From: Pseudalkalibacillus hwajinpoensis | GTDB taxonomy: Bacteria > Bacillota > Bacilli > Bacillales > Guptibacillaceae | Reading direction: 5' to 3' | NCBI RefSeq assembly: GCF_015234585.1 | Contig: NZ_JADFCM010000008.1 | Span: 1,550,001 to 1,614,000, forward strand | DNA: 64,000 nt | In this document: positions 35,129 through 44,876 of the stretch, one piece after another | Layout of the letters: every line of letters starts with the position of its first letter | How positions within the stretch are numbered: position 1 is the stretch's first letter | Made by a program: the position numbers and the translations under genes | Notes under the pieces: model-generated | Database searches by the model: none | What the model was told of the DNA's origin: nothing | What the model saw: the letters and a program-made list of their open reading frames with translations, nothing else

Positions 35129-35521
35129 CTATTCTTCATCAATTGTTTTCACGACATGCACGTTACCTTCTTCATAACCAAGCGTAACGATATGACCTTC
35201 TTCAACCGACTCCCAATCAGATTTATCGGCTAAATAAGGAGTTTCGTTAACAATAAGATAATAATAAGGTTTTTCAACTGGCGTATTTGTCGCCTCTTCT
35301 GCATTTTCACTTGTTACATCTGCTTCATTTTCAACATTACTTTCATCTTTTTGAGCCGTCTCATTCTTAAGTTTTGGTTCTTCATAGCGGATCATCTTTT
35401 TTTGAACCTCACCTGTTACATTTTTAAGCTGTTCATCCTGTCCATTTGCGAAAGCAGTGCTAACGGCAAGTACGAAACATAGCAATAAAATAGACAGGAG
35501 AGTTCCTCTTAACAAGTTCAT
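35129..35521 (-). CDS. Small secreted protein, unknown function
   Basis: 130 residues. Signal peptide 1-26 (LLSILLLCFVLAVSTAFA-N, probable cleavage after AFA). The mature part has a Lys/Glu-rich region and an acidic Asn/Glu/Thr linker (~55-80), then a compact C-terminal segment (YYYLIVNETPYLADKSDWESVEEGHIVTLGYEEGNVHVVKTI) that looks like a small beta domain. No family recognised. RBS AAAGGAG. Confidence 0.7.
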   Translation of the reverse strand: MNLLRGTLLSILLLCFVLAVSTAFANGQDEQLKNVTGEVQKKMIRYEEPKLKNETAQKDESNVENEADVTSENAEEATNTPVEKPYYYLIVNETPYLADKSDWESVEEGHIVTLGYEEGNVHVVKTIDEE

Positions 35522-35800
35522 ACAGAGGCTCCTTTCAACATACTTTCGCTCTTAGTTTACCATAGATTTTTTGTTGAGTAGTGCGTTTTCTCATAATCGT
35601 CTTCATTCCTCCGCAAAAAACATTTCGTTAAAATAACAATTCATTGACCGCACTTGGAGAGATCTTGACTGAAGTTTTCGTTTCCACAAACAAAAATATG
35701 TTAACTTTATATAAATAAAGGGTGTCGTTTAAATGTATATAAACTATTTAAATACTAAATCCCATTAAAACCAATTAATTTCATTCACTTGCTAACATTA
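35522..35800. other. Divergent intergenic region upstream of bioY
   Basis: Very AT-rich. A TGTTAACTTTAT sequence at 35699-35710 resembles the left half of a BirA box (TTGTTAACYTTT) but has no convincing right half. No gene or strong hairpin seen. Confidence 0.45.
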
Positions 35801-35834
35801 ATGTTAACTCAATATAAATTTATGTTGACACAAT
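35801..35834 (+). promoter_or_regulatory. Possible BirA operator overlapping the bioY promoter
   Basis: Left half TGTTAAC (35802-35808) and right half GTTGACAcAA (35824-35833) are spaced like the biotin operator bound by BirA (TTGTTAAC...GTTAACAA). The right half overlaps TTGACA (35825-35830), which with TACGAT (35848-35853, 17-base spacer) makes a sigma-A promoter. Binding of BirA would block it. Confidence 0.55.
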
Positions 35835-35886
35835 TTGATTTTTCTTTTACGATTCATTATAGTGATAACGAAAGTGAGGATCAGTC

Positions 35887-36468
35887 ATGAGGAAAATGAA
35901 AACAATTGATTTAGTTTACGCAGGTATGTTCGCAGCATTAATGGCCGTTGGAGCAAATATTGCTCAATTCCTTGTTGTCGGTGGCGTGCCCATTACACTC
36001 CAAACTTTTTTCGCTATTTTAGCTGGCCTTCTACTCGGCAGTCGTCTTGGCGCTATTTCATTGACTGTTTACGCATTCGTTGGTCTTGCCGGTGCGCCAG
36101 TTTTTGCGCAGTTTACTGGTGGTCCTGCCGTCTTATTTAAACCAACATTTGGATTTATTCTATCTTACATTTTAGTTGCTTATGTAGCAGGGAAAATCGT
36201 AGAATCAAAATCTAAACCAACTATGAGAACATTCATGATCGCAAGCTTTACTGGATTTATTTTGAATTATGTTCTAGGAACAAACTATATGTACTTCGCA
36301 TACAAGTTTTGGGCTGAAGCGCCTGAAGGATTTACTTATGGAATGGCATGGATGTGGATGGTTGCTCCACTGCCGAAAGACGTGATTTTATCAATAGTAG
36401 CTGCTCTCATCTCACCTCGCATCTACAGTGCTGTTACGAAAACAGCAAAGCGAGCGCAAGTAGCTTAA
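35887..36468 (+). CDS. bioY: Biotin transporter BioY (S component)
   Basis: Substrate-binding membrane subunit for biotin uptake, acting alone or with an energy-coupling EcfAT module. 193 residues, six membrane segments; family motifs VGGVPITLQTFFAILAGLLLGSRLGA, GAPVFAQFTGGPAVLFKPTFGF and a late LPKDVILSIVAALI. EcfA/T genes are not in the window. A BirA-like box before the gene suggests biotin repression. RBS GTGAGGA. Confidence 0.95.
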   Translation: MRKMKTIDLVYAGMFAALMAVGANIAQFLVVGGVPITLQTFFAILAGLLLGSRLGAISLTVYAFVGLAGAPVFAQFTGGPAVLFKPTFGFILSYILVAYVAGKIVESKSKPTMRTFMIASFTGFILNYVLGTNYMYFAYKFWAEAPEGFTYGMAWMWMVAPLPKDVILSIVAALISPRIYSAVTKTAKRAQVA

Positions 36469-36508
36469 CACTGCATTCCTCTATTCCCAATAGATGAATA
36501 TAAATTTA

Positions 36509-36540
36509 CCGCCGGTATAACTACCGGCGGCCTTTTTTTA
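36509..36540 (+). terminator. Intrinsic terminator of bioY
   Basis: Stem ccgccggta (36509-36517) with taccggcgg (36522-36530), then Ts. Confidence 0.93.
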
Positions 36541-36550
36541 CGTGTGAGTA

Positions 36551-37726
36551 TTATTCACTTGCAGTTTGCTTTGTATTACTTGAATTTAAGAATAGAGAAA
36601 CGATAAACATTAGGGCAAGGAAAACAATGACGAGACCAAATCCACCTTTCTCTCCGAAAGCTTCTGAAACAATTCCAATGATGTATCCTGCGATACCACC
36701 ACCAATACCAGATGCTACATAGATTAAACCTAGTGCAGTACCGGGATTTTTTGAAATAGTCGTTCCAAATGCCGTAGCGGTTGGAAACAATGTAGAGAAG
36801 AAAAGTCCTGCTCCAGCAAATAAATAAGGTACCTGGTTCGCAAAGAAGAAGCTGACCGCTACGATAATGACTGATCCTAATGAGAAAGAAATCATAATCA
36901 ATCGTTCGTTGATTTTATTCGCAAGATAAGCCACTCCTAAGCGCCCAATCATAAAGAATACTGAGAAGAGTGATAGAATCGTTGCGACCATATCCGATTT
37001 TGCCTCGGTAGATATGCCTCCTAATTCAAGAGATTTTAAGTAAGGCGGGAAGAAATTAGTAAACGAAACTTCTGCAGATACTTCGAAAATTAAGAAGAAC
37101 ATTAAGAAAATCATTTGTGCATCTTTTAACATTGGTATAAATGCTTTTAAATTGATTTTTTCTGCTTTTCCATCAGGGAATTTAACCAATGTGACATAAA
37201 AAATAACGAGAATATTTAAGATGGCAATAGCAAGATAGAAATATCGCCATGATGCAAATTGGAACATGTAGTTAAGGATTTGTGGAAAGACGATCATCCC
37301 AAGTCCATAGATCCCCATCGCTAAATTGAACATTTGATTCTGCTTCTCTGGATATGCAGCCGGTACAATCGCATTGGAAGCAACACCAAGCGCTCCCAGC
37401 CCGAACCCAATTAACATATAGAAACCTAAGAAGAATGTAATGTTTGGCGCAAATCCGGTACCTGCAAAACCGAGTCCCATGACAATCGTTGCAAAAACCA
37501 CCATTATTCTTAACCCTTTTTTATCTGTTAAATAACCGAAAATCAAACTCGCGAGCGTAAATCCTAGTTGGAATATCAAGACAACTAATCCGAATTGACT
37601 CATATCAAGTCCAATATCCGTTTCAACTTTATCAAGTACAATCCCCTTTGTATTCGTCACCCCTCCAGAAACGAACTGGGTAAATAATAAAATAATTAAC
37701 GCGTGAATACTTTTCCCTTTTGACAT
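36551..37726 (-). CDS. MFS transporter
   Basis: About 391 residues with twelve hydrophobic segments. Major facilitator signatures: FGYLTDKKGLRIMV after TM2 and a matching RLGVAYLANKINERLIMIS in the second half. The layout with FFPPYLKSLELGG in mid-protein resembles sugar-type (FucP/GlcP-like) carriers, but substrate is open. ATG at 37726 follows GGAGGTACG; the upstream in-frame ATG lacks a site. Confidence 0.87.
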   Translation of the reverse strand: MSKGKSIHALIILLFTQFVSGGVTNTKGIVLDKVETDIGLDMSQFGLVVLIFQLGFTLASLIFGYLTDKKGLRIMVVFATIVMGLGFAGTGFAPNITFFLGFYMLIGFGLGALGVASNAIVPAAYPEKQNQMFNLAMGIYGLGMIVFPQILNYMFQFASWRYFYLAIAILNILVIFYVTLVKFPDGKAEKINLKAFIPMLKDAQMIFLMFFLIFEVSAEVSFTNFFPPYLKSLELGGISTEAKSDMVATILSLFSVFFMIGRLGVAYLANKINERLIMISFSLGSVIIVAVSFFFANQVPYLFAGAGLFFSTLFPTATAFGTTISKNPGTALGLIYVASGIGGGIAGYIIGIVSEAFGEKGGFGLVIVFLALMFIVSLFLNSSNTKQTASE

Positions 37727-37854
37727 TGATCGTACCTCCATAAATTAATCTATCACAGGGGATTCCACGGTATATTTAACTTAAAACTTGCAATTATTTT
37801 CGGACTATTTTTCGGTAGCGTTACCATCTCTGTCACATCGAGTATTCTAGATAA

Positions 37855-37892
37855 GAAAAAAAGTTGCAGAGAGTATTAACTCTCTGCAACTT
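37855..37892 (-). terminator. Intrinsic terminator containing the exchanger stop codon
   Basis: 13-bp stem aagttgcagagag (37861-37873) with ctctctgcaactt (37880-37892), Ts on the minus strand. The TAA of the 37891 gene lies within the stem base. Confidence 0.93.
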
Positions 37893-38880
37893 ACTTCATC
37901 TGATAGACGAAATACGTAGCGACAAAATAGATCAAGACAATTAAAGTGGATGGCACCATATAAAAAAGCGTGCTACGTTTTTGTTTTCTTGTAATACTAT
38001 ATAAAATGACGAGCACCACCACAATTGATGATACGGTTGTCACAATATTAGACATGCTAGCATGCCTAAATAAGTTTGTCTTAAGATAAATAGCATCTGT
38101 AAACGAAAGCAGCATGATATTAAATGCGTTACTTCCTAGAAGTGAGGTTATTCCCATACTGTAATTCTTAAGTTTCAACGCTGTTGCAACACTTACAGCA
38201 TCAGGCAAAGAAGTACTCGCTCCTACAAGAAAGGATCCAACAAACGAAGCTCCTAATCCTGTGCTTTCCGCAATTCGATCGGCAGTTAATGTTAATACCG
38301 TTCCGACAATCATAATACCGACAGCGGATAAGATGAACATCGTTAGAACTTTTTGGTATGAAAACTCACCGTATTTTTCATTCTTTCGACTTCTCCGTTT
38401 CACTTTTTCTTCTGTTAATTTGTTAATCCATTTCACACCAGCAAAATACACAAGAACAAGAATGATCGAACTATATCCGATATGATAAATGCTCGCTGGT
38501 AGCGTTAATGATAATCCAGCTACAACGATTAACGTCATCACAATGACAAGATAGATGTAGAGCTTACTTCCTATATCTGTTTGTCCCATAATCTGTTCGC
38601 GACGGTAGACCATATCAAGAACGGCGAGGGCTAATAGATTAAATAAATTACTCCCAAGCAAATTCCCGATAGCAAGATCTGGACTATCAATAGCAATTGC
38701 CGTCACGCTTGATGTTAATTCTGGCAATGATATAGCAGCACCAATAATAATCCCCATAAACGCTGATGACGCTTTTGTTTTCTCGCTAATGGCATCGCCA
38801 TACATAGCAAGTCGAGTAGCAACGAAATAGGTGGCAATCGCTGCTAAAATAAATAGAAGTATTGTGAACAATAAATTCAT
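37891..38880 (-). CDS. Sodium/calcium exchanger family (CaCA) antiporter
   Basis: Membrane antiporter for Ca2+ or Na+ against H+/Na+. 329 residues, about ten segments in two inverted halves. Both alpha repeats are seen: GAAISLPELTSSVTAIAIDSPDLAIGNLLGSNLFNLL and GASTSLPDAVSVATALK...GSNAFNIMLL, which carry the ion-binding acidic residues. Similar to the YrbG-type bacterial proteins. RBS AAGGAGAT. Confidence 0.92.
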   Translation of the reverse strand: MNLLFTILLFILAAIATYFVATRLAMYGDAISEKTKASSAFMGIIIGAAISLPELTSSVTAIAIDSPDLAIGNLLGSNLFNLLALAVLDMVYRREQIMGQTDIGSKLYIYLVIVMTLIVVAGLSLTLPASIYHIGYSSIILVLVYFAGVKWINKLTEEKVKRRSRKNEKYGEFSYQKVLTMFILSAVGIMIVGTVLTLTADRIAESTGLGASFVGSFLVGASTSLPDAVSVATALKLKNYSMGITSLLGSNAFNIMLLSFTDAIYLKTNLFRHASMSNIVTTVSSIVVVLVILYSITRKQKRSTLFYMVPSTLIVLIYFVATYFVYQMK

Positions 38881-39081
38881 AGATGATCTCCTTAATACGT
38901 TCGATTTCCTTGTTCACCATTTCCTTCCCAAGTTAATACTAAACCATAATAAATAGAATGACTCGAAAATGTAATGTTCCATAATTGTAAAAGATTCACA
39001 AGTAAGATTTCCAAGGTATGAGTATACGTTTTGGGAGATGAGTTATTAAGAAGCAATTTAGGCATGATGAGCAGGAAAATG

Positions 39082-39110
39082 AACCCCCACACTTAAAGAG
39101 CGGGGGTTTT
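39082..39110. terminator. Possible terminator downstream of the helicase operon
   Basis: Stem aaccccc (39082-39088) with gggggtt (39102-39108). The T tract is better on the plus strand than on the minus strand, where the only nearby gene ends. The rest of 38881-39157 holds no supported gene. Confidence 0.45.
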
Positions 39111-39157
39111 GGTAAATGAATAGTTGTGAGCAAGCAGTTCAAAACGCCAGTGAAGAC

Positions 39158-41440
39158 CTAAGGTACTTGAATTAGTTTAAAGTGTTGCCACTCATACGGT
39201 ATTAATTGCTGGTAGCGTTTTTCTAAATAACGACTATCAATTAGCAATAAAAGACCTCGATCGGTTTCTGTTCGAATGAGTCGACCGCCTGCTTGTTGAA
39301 CACGGTTCATGCCTGGGTAAACGTAAGTGTAGTCAAAACCATTTCTTCCAGCTTGATCAAAGTAAGATTTCATTAGCTGCCGCTCGGTATCAAAATTAGG
39401 GAGCCCTACTCCAACGACCACCACTCCTGTAAGGCGATCCCCTTTTAAGTCAATCCCTTCTGAGAAGATGCCACCTACAACAGCAAACCCAACTAAGCTA
39501 CCTTTTCGATCAGATGTGAATTTTTTTAAAAACGACTCCCTTTCTTCTTCCGTCATCCCGCTCTGTTGAATGACTGTTTCCACTTCGTCAGGAGAAGTGA
39601 ATGCCTCAAAAACTTGTTCCATATAGCCATATGACGGGAAAAAGAACAAATAATTGCCGTTTTTTTCATGAAGCACTTTTTGAAGAAGTGTAACAAGTCT
39701 TGGTAGTGTGCGCTCACGATCGCGGTACTTCGTCGAAAGAGGAGCAATATAAACATTCGCATGTTCACGTGGAAAAGGAGAAGGGATTTTCACAGCGTAA
39801 TCCTCTTCTTTCCAACCAAGCAAGTTTTGATAATAAGAGAAAGGTGTAAAAGTAGCTGAGAAGAAAACGTTCGATCGAAACCCCTTCCGCATCTTTTGAA
39901 GGAGATGCGAAGGATCGAAACAAAAGAGCTTGATTTTCACCTCGGACTTTCCTGCCTCTACATACGTCATATATCGCTGATCATAAAGTTTTGCAATTCG
40001 AATAAAGTTCTGTGCTAAAAAATACGTTTCAAGTAAAAGCTCATCGCTTCCTTCCTCAAGCAACTCGACTTCACTCACTTGCACAAACGTATCAAGCTGA
40101 ACAATAAGCTCTTCATCAATTTCGGATTGAACTAACGAACCATTCTGCGTCGATTTTCTGTACGTAAGAAACGTGTTATTTATCGATGCTGCTGCGCTTG
40201 ATACTTCACTATTTTGTCTTTTGTAATTCCGCTTCAACTCAAGAAAGGGTGACTTCATTAATTCGGCAGAATACATTTCTCTCGCCCGATCAACGAGGTT
40301 ATGCGCCTCATCTATAAGAACCGTCGTTTGTTTCTTTTGCTCCTCAATAAGTCGCTTTAAAGAAACACGAGGATCAAACAAGTAATTGTAATCGCATATA
40401 ACCGCATCAGCCATGTAAGACAAATCTAAAGATAGCTCAAACGGACATAGTCGGTGCTTATGAGCATATTTTTCAATAACCTCTCGAGTGATACGCGTCT
40501 CATGATGCAAAATATCAAGCATTCCATCATTAATTCGGTCGTAATAGCCATTGGCATATTCGCAATACTCTTTCTCGCAAATGGTTTTTTCCTTGAAGCA
40601 AATTTTATCTCTTGCGGTAATGGTCACAGATGAAGCATGAAGTCCTTTCGTTTCCATTAATTCAAAAGCTTCTTGAGCGGTTTCTCTCGTTAGCGTTTTG
40701 GCTGTGAGATAGAAAATTTTATTACCATACCCTTCTCCCATTGCCTTAATAACTGGAAATAGCGTACTAATCGTTTTTCCTATTCCTGTAGGCGCCGTAG
40801 CGAACAACGTCGCTTCATCTTGAACCGTTTTATAGACGCTTGCTGCTAACTTTCGCTGACCTTCTCGATAGGAATCAAACGGAAAAGTGAGTGATTTGCT
40901 GCTCTCATCACGCATGGTTAGATGCTTTTGCTTCCACCTAGCAAATGGAGCATACTGTTCGACAACCCATTTCATAAACTCATTTAACTCAGACGCAGTT
41001 GTTTCCTCTTGATATCGTATAATCTCATTTGTTTCTGACTGGATATATGTTAATTGAATCGTGATTTTCTCTAAGTTGTATTCCTCAACAGCCATGTATC
41101 CATAACATTTCGCTTGCGCCCAATAAACTGGGTGTGTCCCTTCATCCACTTCAGTAAGCGGGAGTGACGTGGATTTAATCTCATCGATAATGAATCGTTC
41201 ATCGTTTTTAAGCAGGCCATCACATCGACCTTCAATATGAAAAGTCATCTCTTCATAAATCAAATTCGTTTCAAACGGCACTTCTTTTTTATCATGTTCT
41301 CCATAAGTCTTCTGAATCATCTGGTGAAGTCGAGTTCCTTCCGTCATCGCTGTGGCTGTACGGAAACGAGCATCGATACTTCCCCTTCGAAACGCATACT
41401 CGACAAGAGGTCGAACGGATACATTAATCATTTCATTCAT
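39158..41440 (-). CDS. PD-(D/E)XK nuclease fused to XPD/DinG-type helicase
   Basis: A two-part DNA repair-type enzyme. Residues ~1-125 form a Cas4/AddB-like nuclease: H39, D74 (EGRCDGLL), E87 and K89 (IIDEIKS), then QAKCYGY (Q109). The rest is an SF2 DEAH helicase of the XPD/DinG class: Walker A APTGIGKT (216-223), four Fe-S cysteines C281, C288, C293 and C332, DEAH (377-380), and the C-terminal motifs FFPSYGY, FSEGIDLKG and QAGGRLIRT. 760 residues. Starts four bases after the P450 stop, with TAGGTGA before ATG 41440. DNA target and role are not known to me. Confidence 0.85.
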   Translation of the reverse strand: MNEMINVSVRPLVEYAFRRGSIDARFRTATAMTEGTRLHQMIQKTYGEHDKKEVPFETNLIYEEMTFHIEGRCDGLLKNDERFIIDEIKSTSLPLTEVDEGTHPVYWAQAKCYGYMAVEEYNLEKITIQLTYIQSETNEIIRYQEETTASELNEFMKWVVEQYAPFARWKQKHLTMRDESSKSLTFPFDSYREGQRKLAASVYKTVQDEATLFATAPTGIGKTISTLFPVIKAMGEGYGNKIFYLTAKTLTRETAQEAFELMETKGLHASSVTITARDKICFKEKTICEKEYCEYANGYYDRINDGMLDILHHETRITREVIEKYAHKHRLCPFELSLDLSYMADAVICDYNYLFDPRVSLKRLIEEQKKQTTVLIDEAHNLVDRAREMYSAELMKSPFLELKRNYKRQNSEVSSAAASINNTFLTYRKSTQNGSLVQSEIDEELIVQLDTFVQVSEVELLEEGSDELLLETYFLAQNFIRIAKLYDQRYMTYVEAGKSEVKIKLFCFDPSHLLQKMRKGFRSNVFFSATFTPFSYYQNLLGWKEEDYAVKIPSPFPREHANVYIAPLSTKYRDRERTLPRLVTLLQKVLHEKNGNYLFFFPSYGYMEQVFEAFTSPDEVETVIQQSGMTEEERESFLKKFTSDRKGSLVGFAVVGGIFSEGIDLKGDRLTGVVVVGVGLPNFDTERQLMKSYFDQAGRNGFDYTYVYPGMNRVQQAGGRLIRTETDRGLLLLIDSRYLEKRYQQLIPYEWQHFKLIQVP

Positions 41441-41444
41441 CTTA

Positions 41445-42731
41445 TCACCTAATTTTTCGTTTATGCACATTCATTAATAGCCCATTCTTGATTCGTAAAG
41501 AAACAAGCGGCTCTGCTTCCACACGTTGATCGATCGAAATCTGTTGAAGATGAAACCTTTTACCAATTGTAGCGAAAATGAGTTGAGCTTCATATGTAGC
41601 AAACTGACTACCAATACAGCTTCTAGGACCGCCGCCAAACGGGATGTATGTGAACGGAACTTGTTTTCTTTTCATTCGATCAATAGAGAACTGCTCGGGG
41701 TTTTCAAAAAAAGCAGGATTACGATGCATGATATAAGGACTGATTAAAAACGACGATCCAGCTTTGAACGGATGGCCCTTTATCTCAACAGGTTCTAACG
41801 CTTCTCTTAATAATACCCATGCTGCAGGATAAAGTCTTAACGTTTCTTTAAAAAACTGGTCTGTTAATGGTCGATTCTTAAGGTCGTGATCGTTTATAGA
41901 GCGCCATTCAGTCACTAATTGTTTTTCTAATTCGGAATGTACAGAGAGTTCATACCACATCCATGACATGACATTGGCTGTTGTTTCATGTCCCGCGATT
42001 AACATCGTCAAAATCTGACTCCTTATTTCTTCTCTTGAAATCGCCGAGCCATCAGAATACGTGGTTTCCTGAAGGAGAGCTAATAAATGATCACCTTTTG
42101 GAGTATGGGCAATAAGTCGATCAGCCAATTCGTTTAATCGCTTTTTCCCAACTTGATAGCGTCTATTACGTTCTGAAGGAATAAACGATGGAATAGGGAA
42201 AGGTAAGAATAAATCTCCGGCTGATTTTTCAATAATATGGGTAACTGCTTTAACTAGCTCAGCACTTTCTGGTTTTGAAACATCTTGTCCAAACATTGTT
42301 TTCATAATAATCCGTAGTGTTAACTTCATCATTTCGGAGCTAATACAGATAACATCTCCGTCATTCCATTCTTTGATAAACTGATTTGTTTCATCTAGAA
42401 TAATTTCTACATATTGCGCCATTTTCTCTTTATGAAAAGCGGGCATAATCAATCTTCGTTGGCGTTCATGGGTTTGCCCTTCAGAAGTAAGCAAGCCTCT
42501 ACCAATCGTTTGACTGAGTAATGAAGCGGAGTTTCCTTTATGAAAGGATGCTGCGTTTGTAACTAGTATTTGCTTAATCGCCTCTGGTTGATGAACAACA
42601 TAAGAGGAAGCTCCTAATTCTACAAAATCAGCCACTTCCCTCGTTTTCAATAAGAAACCTAATGGATCTTTACGAAAATCAAGGTAATTTTTTAAACGAA
42701 TCCCAGATAGCTTCTCAACAGTTCCCATCAT
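41445..42731 (-). CDS. Cytochrome P450
   Basis: Haem monooxygenase, soluble. I-helix AGHETTANVMSW, ExxR in ETLRLYP, haem loop FGGGPRSCIG with ligand Cys372. 428 residues, standard. No ferredoxin or reductase gene adjoins it. Substrate unknown, perhaps a fatty acid or terpenoid. Transcribed with the downstream helicase, an unusual pairing. RBS GGTGAT is modest. Confidence 0.93.
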   Translation of the reverse strand: MMGTVEKLSGIRLKNYLDFRKDPLGFLLKTREVADFVELGASSYVVHQPEAIKQILVTNAASFHKGNSASLLSQTIGRGLLTSEGQTHERQRRLIMPAFHKEKMAQYVEIILDETNQFIKEWNDGDVICISSEMMKLTLRIIMKTMFGQDVSKPESAELVKAVTHIIEKSAGDLFLPFPIPSFIPSERNRRYQVGKKRLNELADRLIAHTPKGDHLLALLQETTYSDGSAISREEIRSQILTMLIAGHETTANVMSWMWYELSVHSELEKQLVTEWRSINDHDLKNRPLTDQFFKETLRLYPAAWVLLREALEPVEIKGHPFKAGSSFLISPYIMHRNPAFFENPEQFSIDRMKRKQVPFTYIPFGGGPRSCIGSQFATYEAQLIFATIGKRFHLQQISIDQRVEAEPLVSLRIKNGLLMNVHKRKIR

Positions 42732-42808
42732 ATATCACCACTCACTGTTTTTCTTTATTATAGGAAGATCTTCATAAGACTTTCAATTTTCAACAGGTTA
42801 AACTAGAT

Positions 42809-42849
42809 AAAAAACGCTCTATCTGATTAAACCAGATAGAGCGTTTTTT
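42809..42849 (-). terminator. Strong intrinsic terminator of the aminopeptidase gene
   Basis: 17-bp stem (42809-42825 with 42833-42849), seven-base loop; A/T runs on both sides. It separates the M29 gene from the P450 operon. Confidence 0.95.
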
Positions 42850-42852
42850 TCG

Positions 42853-44094
42853 TTAGTTCACATCAATTGCCCAATTTCCATCACGGAAAATCGCTTCTGT
42901 AGATCCATCTTCCTTCACACCATCAATATCGATTTCTCCAGAACCCATCATAAAATCAACATGAGTTACGCTGTTATTTACCCCATTTTGATCTAATGCT
43001 TCATCGTCCATGTTAGCTCCACCTTTTACGCTGCTTGGATAAGCTTTACCCAGAGCAAGATGGCAGGAAGCATTCTCATCATACAGGGTATTAAAGAAAA
43101 TAAGTCCTGATTGAGAGATAGGAGATTGATGTGGCACAATGGCGACTTCACCGAGTCGACGAGAGCCTTCATCCATGTTCAATAAATTCTCAAGGGTTTC
43201 ATATCCTTCTTTTGCAGAGAAGTCTACCACTTTACCTTCTTTAAAAGTAAGTGAGAAATCATTGATTAAGTTACCACCATAGCTTAGTGGCTTTGTACTT
43301 GAAACGGTACCATTCACGCCATATTTGTGCGGTAATGTAAACACTTCTTCTGTTGGCATGTTGGCATTAAATTCGATGCCCTGCTCAGAAATAGATGAAC
43401 CACCTTTCCAAATATGCCCTTCAGGCAATTCAATTTCAAGATCCGTCCCTGGAGCCTTATAGACGAGCTTTTTATAATGTCTGTCATTCAATACTTTTCT
43501 TGCTTTTGCAAGAGTGGCATTATGTTCATTCCAGGCTGCTACTGGATTTTCTTGATCAACACGAGTAATTTTGAAGATTTGATCCCAGAGCTTTTCAACA
43601 GCTTGTTCCTCTGATGAATCAGGGAAGATTTTTTTTGCCCATTCATTATTTGGAATAGCTACAATTGACCACGTAATTTTGTCATTCATCGTGTATTTAC
43701 GGAAGTTCTTCATCGCTTCTCCGCTCGCTTTATTCGATGCTGAGATACGAGAAGATTCAATTCCTTTTAGTAGATCAGGGTTTGTAGAGCGGATTGATAG
43801 TATCGCTGCCCCTTCACTTGCGAAATGATCAAACATTTTCACACGCCATTCTGGTACGTTTTCAAGCACATCCTGGGCTGCGTTTTCATACCATAAACGG
43901 TCAAGATCATCGTCGCTCCAATTGATATGTACAGTCTTAGCGCCTATTTCGTAGGCTTTTTTTACGACGATTCGTGCGAAATCAGCTCCTTCAATAGAAG
44001 CGTTTACAACTAGCATTTGATCATTTTGTAAATTAACTCCTCGTTTAAGAGCAAGTTCTGCATACTTTTCTAACATAATTTTTTCTGGCAACAT
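42853..44094 (-). CDS. M29-family aminopeptidase (AmpS/PepS type)
   Basis: Cytosolic metallopeptidase that removes N-terminal amino acids. Metal ligands of the family: NMPTEEVFTLP, RLGEVAIVP, CHLALGKAYP and THVDFMMGS. 413 residues, full length. RBS AAGGAGG. Single gene with its own terminator. Confidence 0.92.
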   Translation of the reverse strand: MLPEKIMLEKYAELALKRGVNLQNDQMLVVNASIEGADFARIVVKKAYEIGAKTVHINWSDDDLDRLWYENAAQDVLENVPEWRVKMFDHFASEGAAILSIRSTNPDLLKGIESSRISASNKASGEAMKNFRKYTMNDKITWSIVAIPNNEWAKKIFPDSSEEQAVEKLWDQIFKITRVDQENPVAAWNEHNATLAKARKVLNDRHYKKLVYKAPGTDLEIELPEGHIWKGGSSISEQGIEFNANMPTEEVFTLPHKYGVNGTVSSTKPLSYGGNLINDFSLTFKEGKVVDFSAKEGYETLENLLNMDEGSRRLGEVAIVPHQSPISQSGLIFFNTLYDENASCHLALGKAYPSSVKGGANMDDEALDQNGVNNSVTHVDFMMGSGEIDIDGVKEDGSTEAIFRDGNWAIDVN

Positions 44095-44202
44095 GCATTC
44101 CTCCTTAGTATCGAAACGACTACTAAAATTTTAACAAAAGAGAAGCTTTCTGTCCTCTTAATCGCAATGATTTGTTTAGACTAATAGAAAGAAGTGTGAA
44201 AA

Positions 44203-44850
44203 ATGACAAAATCGAATGAAAGTATAAATAGTGAGTGTCAATGCGACAATACAATAACAGTATTTGGAACGGGTGAAGTGAGTGCAACTCCTAATATCGC
44301 CACTATCATTACAGGTGCTACCACAACTTCTAAGCAGGTTACGGAAGCTCAAGAAGAAAACGCAGAAATAATCGCTGCGATTGTATCGTCTTTGCGATCA
44401 ATCGGAATACCGACAGAAAGCATTCAAACGTCTGATTACAGGATCGAAGAAAACGTCCGGTATGAAGACAACACTAAAATCTTTCTCGGATACAAAGTTA
44501 CACACTTACTGACAGTTACAGTTGAGCCAGTGAAGAAAGCAGGAGCAGTCATTGACGTTGCGGTAAATTCTGGCGCAAATGTCATCTCAGATATTCGTTT
44601 TGAGATAAAAGACCCAGATATTTACTATCAGAAAGCGTTAAGTGCCGCTTTGGAAAAAGCCAATCAAAAAGCTCAAACAATCGCTCAGTCTCTCCATATC
44701 TCTCTACCAAATACACCACACCGAATCATTGAAACTGGTTCTGTAGCACCATCACCTCGCATGTTTAGCGAAGTTCAAAGTACGCAAATACAACCTGGAC
44801 AATTAACGATAAGTGCGCAGGTGACATTAATTTTTCTTCTTACCTCATAA
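44203..44850 (+). CDS. SIMPL-domain protein (DUF541, YggE-like)
   Basis: 215 residues starting ITVFGTGEVSATPNIATIITG, the hallmark of the SIMPL domain, with the later GYKVTHLLTVTVEPVKKAGAVIDVAVNSGAN and QLTISAQVTLIF. No signal peptide is visible, unlike Gram-negative YggE. Relatives are linked to stress tolerance; function unclear. Confidence 0.87.
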   Translation: MTKSNESINSECQCDNTITVFGTGEVSATPNIATIITGATTTSKQVTEAQEENAEIIAAIVSSLRSIGIPTESIQTSDYRIEENVRYEDNTKIFLGYKVTHLLTVTVEPVKKAGAVIDVAVNSGANVISDIRFEIKDPDIYYQKALSAALEKANQKAQTIAQSLHISLPNTPHRIIETGSVAPSPRMFSEVQSTQIQPGQLTISAQVTLIFLLTS

Positions 44851-44854
44851 GAAA

Positions 44855-44876
44855 AGGGCGTATCAACGCCCTATTT
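44855..44876. terminator. Terminator between convergent genes
   Basis: Stem agggcgt (44855-44861) with acgccct (44866-44872); overlaps the stop codon of the CoA-binding gene. Confidence 0.75.

Noticed and set aside
38892..39092. 66-codon minus-strand frame between exchanger and helicase genes
   Set aside because: No RBS, no known motifs, and it spans a hairpin; not supported as a gene.
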